Below, one piece after another: positions 63,576-64,000 of a stretch of DNA of 64,000 bases. Below the pieces are notes generated by a model. It was given only the letters and a program-made list of their open reading frames with translations, made no database searches and was not told the DNA's origin. Position 1 is the stretch's first letter; each line of letters starts with the position of its first letter. The translations under genes and the position numbers were made by a program. This stretch comes from Marinomonas algicola (lineage in GTDB: Bacteria; Pseudomonadota; Gammaproteobacteria; Pseudomonadales; Marinomonadaceae), in the NCBI RefSeq assembly GCF_014805825.1, contig NZ_CP061941.1:2542001-2606000 (forward strand), given 5' to 3'.

Positions 63576-64000
63576 TTAAGTCGCTCTTTGTAACAACATT
63601 GTTCGAATATTGCCAATCGCTTTTGTAGGGTTCAAGCCTTTAGGACATACATTGACACAGTTCATAATACCATGACAACGAAATACACTAAACGGGTCAT
63701 CAAGATCAGATAAACGTTCCTGAGTTGCCGTATCACGACTGTCTATTAGAAAACGGTATGCCTGTAAAAGACCTGATGGTCCAACAAACTTATCCGGATT
63801 CCACCAGAATGATGGGCACGCAGTAGAACAGCATGCACATAAGATACATTCATATAGACCATCAAGCTTTTCACGCTCTTCAGGTGACTGCAAGCGCTCG
63901 ATAGCAGGCGCGGGTGATTCGTTAATCAGATATGGACGAATTTTTTCATATTGTTTATAAAATTGCCCCATGTCGACAACAAGATCACGAACAACAGGCA
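63576..64000 (-). CDS. sdhB: Succinate dehydrogenase iron-sulfur subunit, C-terminal part (cut by the window edge)
   Basis: The frame runs off the right edge, leaving about 141 residues. Visible are PVVRDLVVDMGQFYKQYEKIRPYL, the 4Fe-4S motif CILCACCSTACPS and the 3Fe-4S/4Fe-4S region CHGIMNCVNVCPKGLNP, as in SdhB; the 2Fe-2S domain is outside the window. The protein links the flavin subunit to the quinone site in the membrane complex. Transcription toward sucA, with a terminator at 63496-63524, suggests sdhCDAB is its own unit beside sucABlpdCD. Confidence 0.96.
   Translation of the reverse strand, partial: PVVRDLVVDMGQFYKQYEKIRPYLINESPAPAIERLQSPEEREKLDGLYECILCACCSTACPSFWWNPDKFVGPSGLLQAYRFLIDSRDTATQERLSDLDDPFSVFRCHGIMNCVNVCPKGLNPTKAIGNIRTMLLQRAT

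Noticed and set aside
1..64000. Prophage, insertion sequence, CRISPR or defence island
   Set aside because: No transposase, integrase, phage structural gene, spacer array or restriction gene was seen, and gene content is chromosomal in character throughout.

Overview
The window is about 40 percent G+C by eye, densely coded, with no rRNA, tRNA, transposase or CRISPR array that I could find. Gene content and protein sequences point to a marine gammaproteobacterium of the Oceanospirillales, most probably Marinomonas or a close relative. The reasons are a LodA/LodB-type quinoprotein oxidase pair (first described in Marinomonas), a stand-alone second elongation factor G, a suc cluster carrying its own lpd, and pqiABC, minCDE and sbcDC of gammaproteobacterial type. 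This is inference from remembered families; no search was run. Several start codons were moved inward because a Shine-Dalgarno sequence and family alignment agree on a later start (for example minD at a TTG and minE at a GTG). || Layout. 1-4.7 kb: the end of an SH3-domain membrane protein, a Kef-type antiporter, ferredoxin-NADP reductase and EF-G2. 4.7-9 kb: an aldo/keto reductase, a diheme peroxidase lipoprotein and the minCDE division-site operon. 9.2-13.4 kb: a SIMPL protein and an apparent operon of a MipA/OmpV porin-like protein, a DUF3019 protein, an OmpR-type response regulator and its histidine kinase. 13.5-18 kb: a secreted small protein, a lipoprotein fusing an S41 protease to a class-C beta-lactamase-like hydrolase, an unknown short protein and a CBS-pair protein. 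18.1-24.5 kb: a general amino-acid ABC transporter (aapJQMP), a GntR/FCD regulator and isoaspartyl dipeptidase (iadA), tied together by a shared TGGATACAT motif. 24.5-38 kb: three EAL-domain c-di-GMP proteins spaced among a DUF1330 protein, the LodA/LodB-like oxidase pair, pqiABC, a PH-domain protein and a YjbQ-family protein. 38-40.2 kb: an orphan 452-residue protein behind a 728-bp gene-free stretch with several inverted repeats. 40.3-54.9 kb: sbcDC, a 2Fe-2S protein, two peptidases, glutathione reductase, exonuclease III, an ArsR/HlyU-like regulator, a periplasmic LigE-type DNA ligase and L-2-hydroxyglutarate oxidase. 55-64 kb: the TCA genes sucD, sucC, lpd, sucB, sucA and the end of sdhB, all on the minus strand. 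|| How the genes work together. The TCA block converts 2-oxoglutarate to succinate, and the neighbouring lhgO feeds 2-oxoglutarate into it. aapJQMP plus iadA looks like a regulon for amino-acid or isoaspartyl-peptide salvage under the adjacent GntR protein. The mipA cluster appears to be autoregulated, because two sites close to the RstA box flank its promoter as an inverted repeat. The least explained items are the 452-residue orphan, the S41/beta-lactamase fusion with a free-standing copy of its N-terminal domain next door, and the Tat-exported LodA-like oxidase of unknown substrate.
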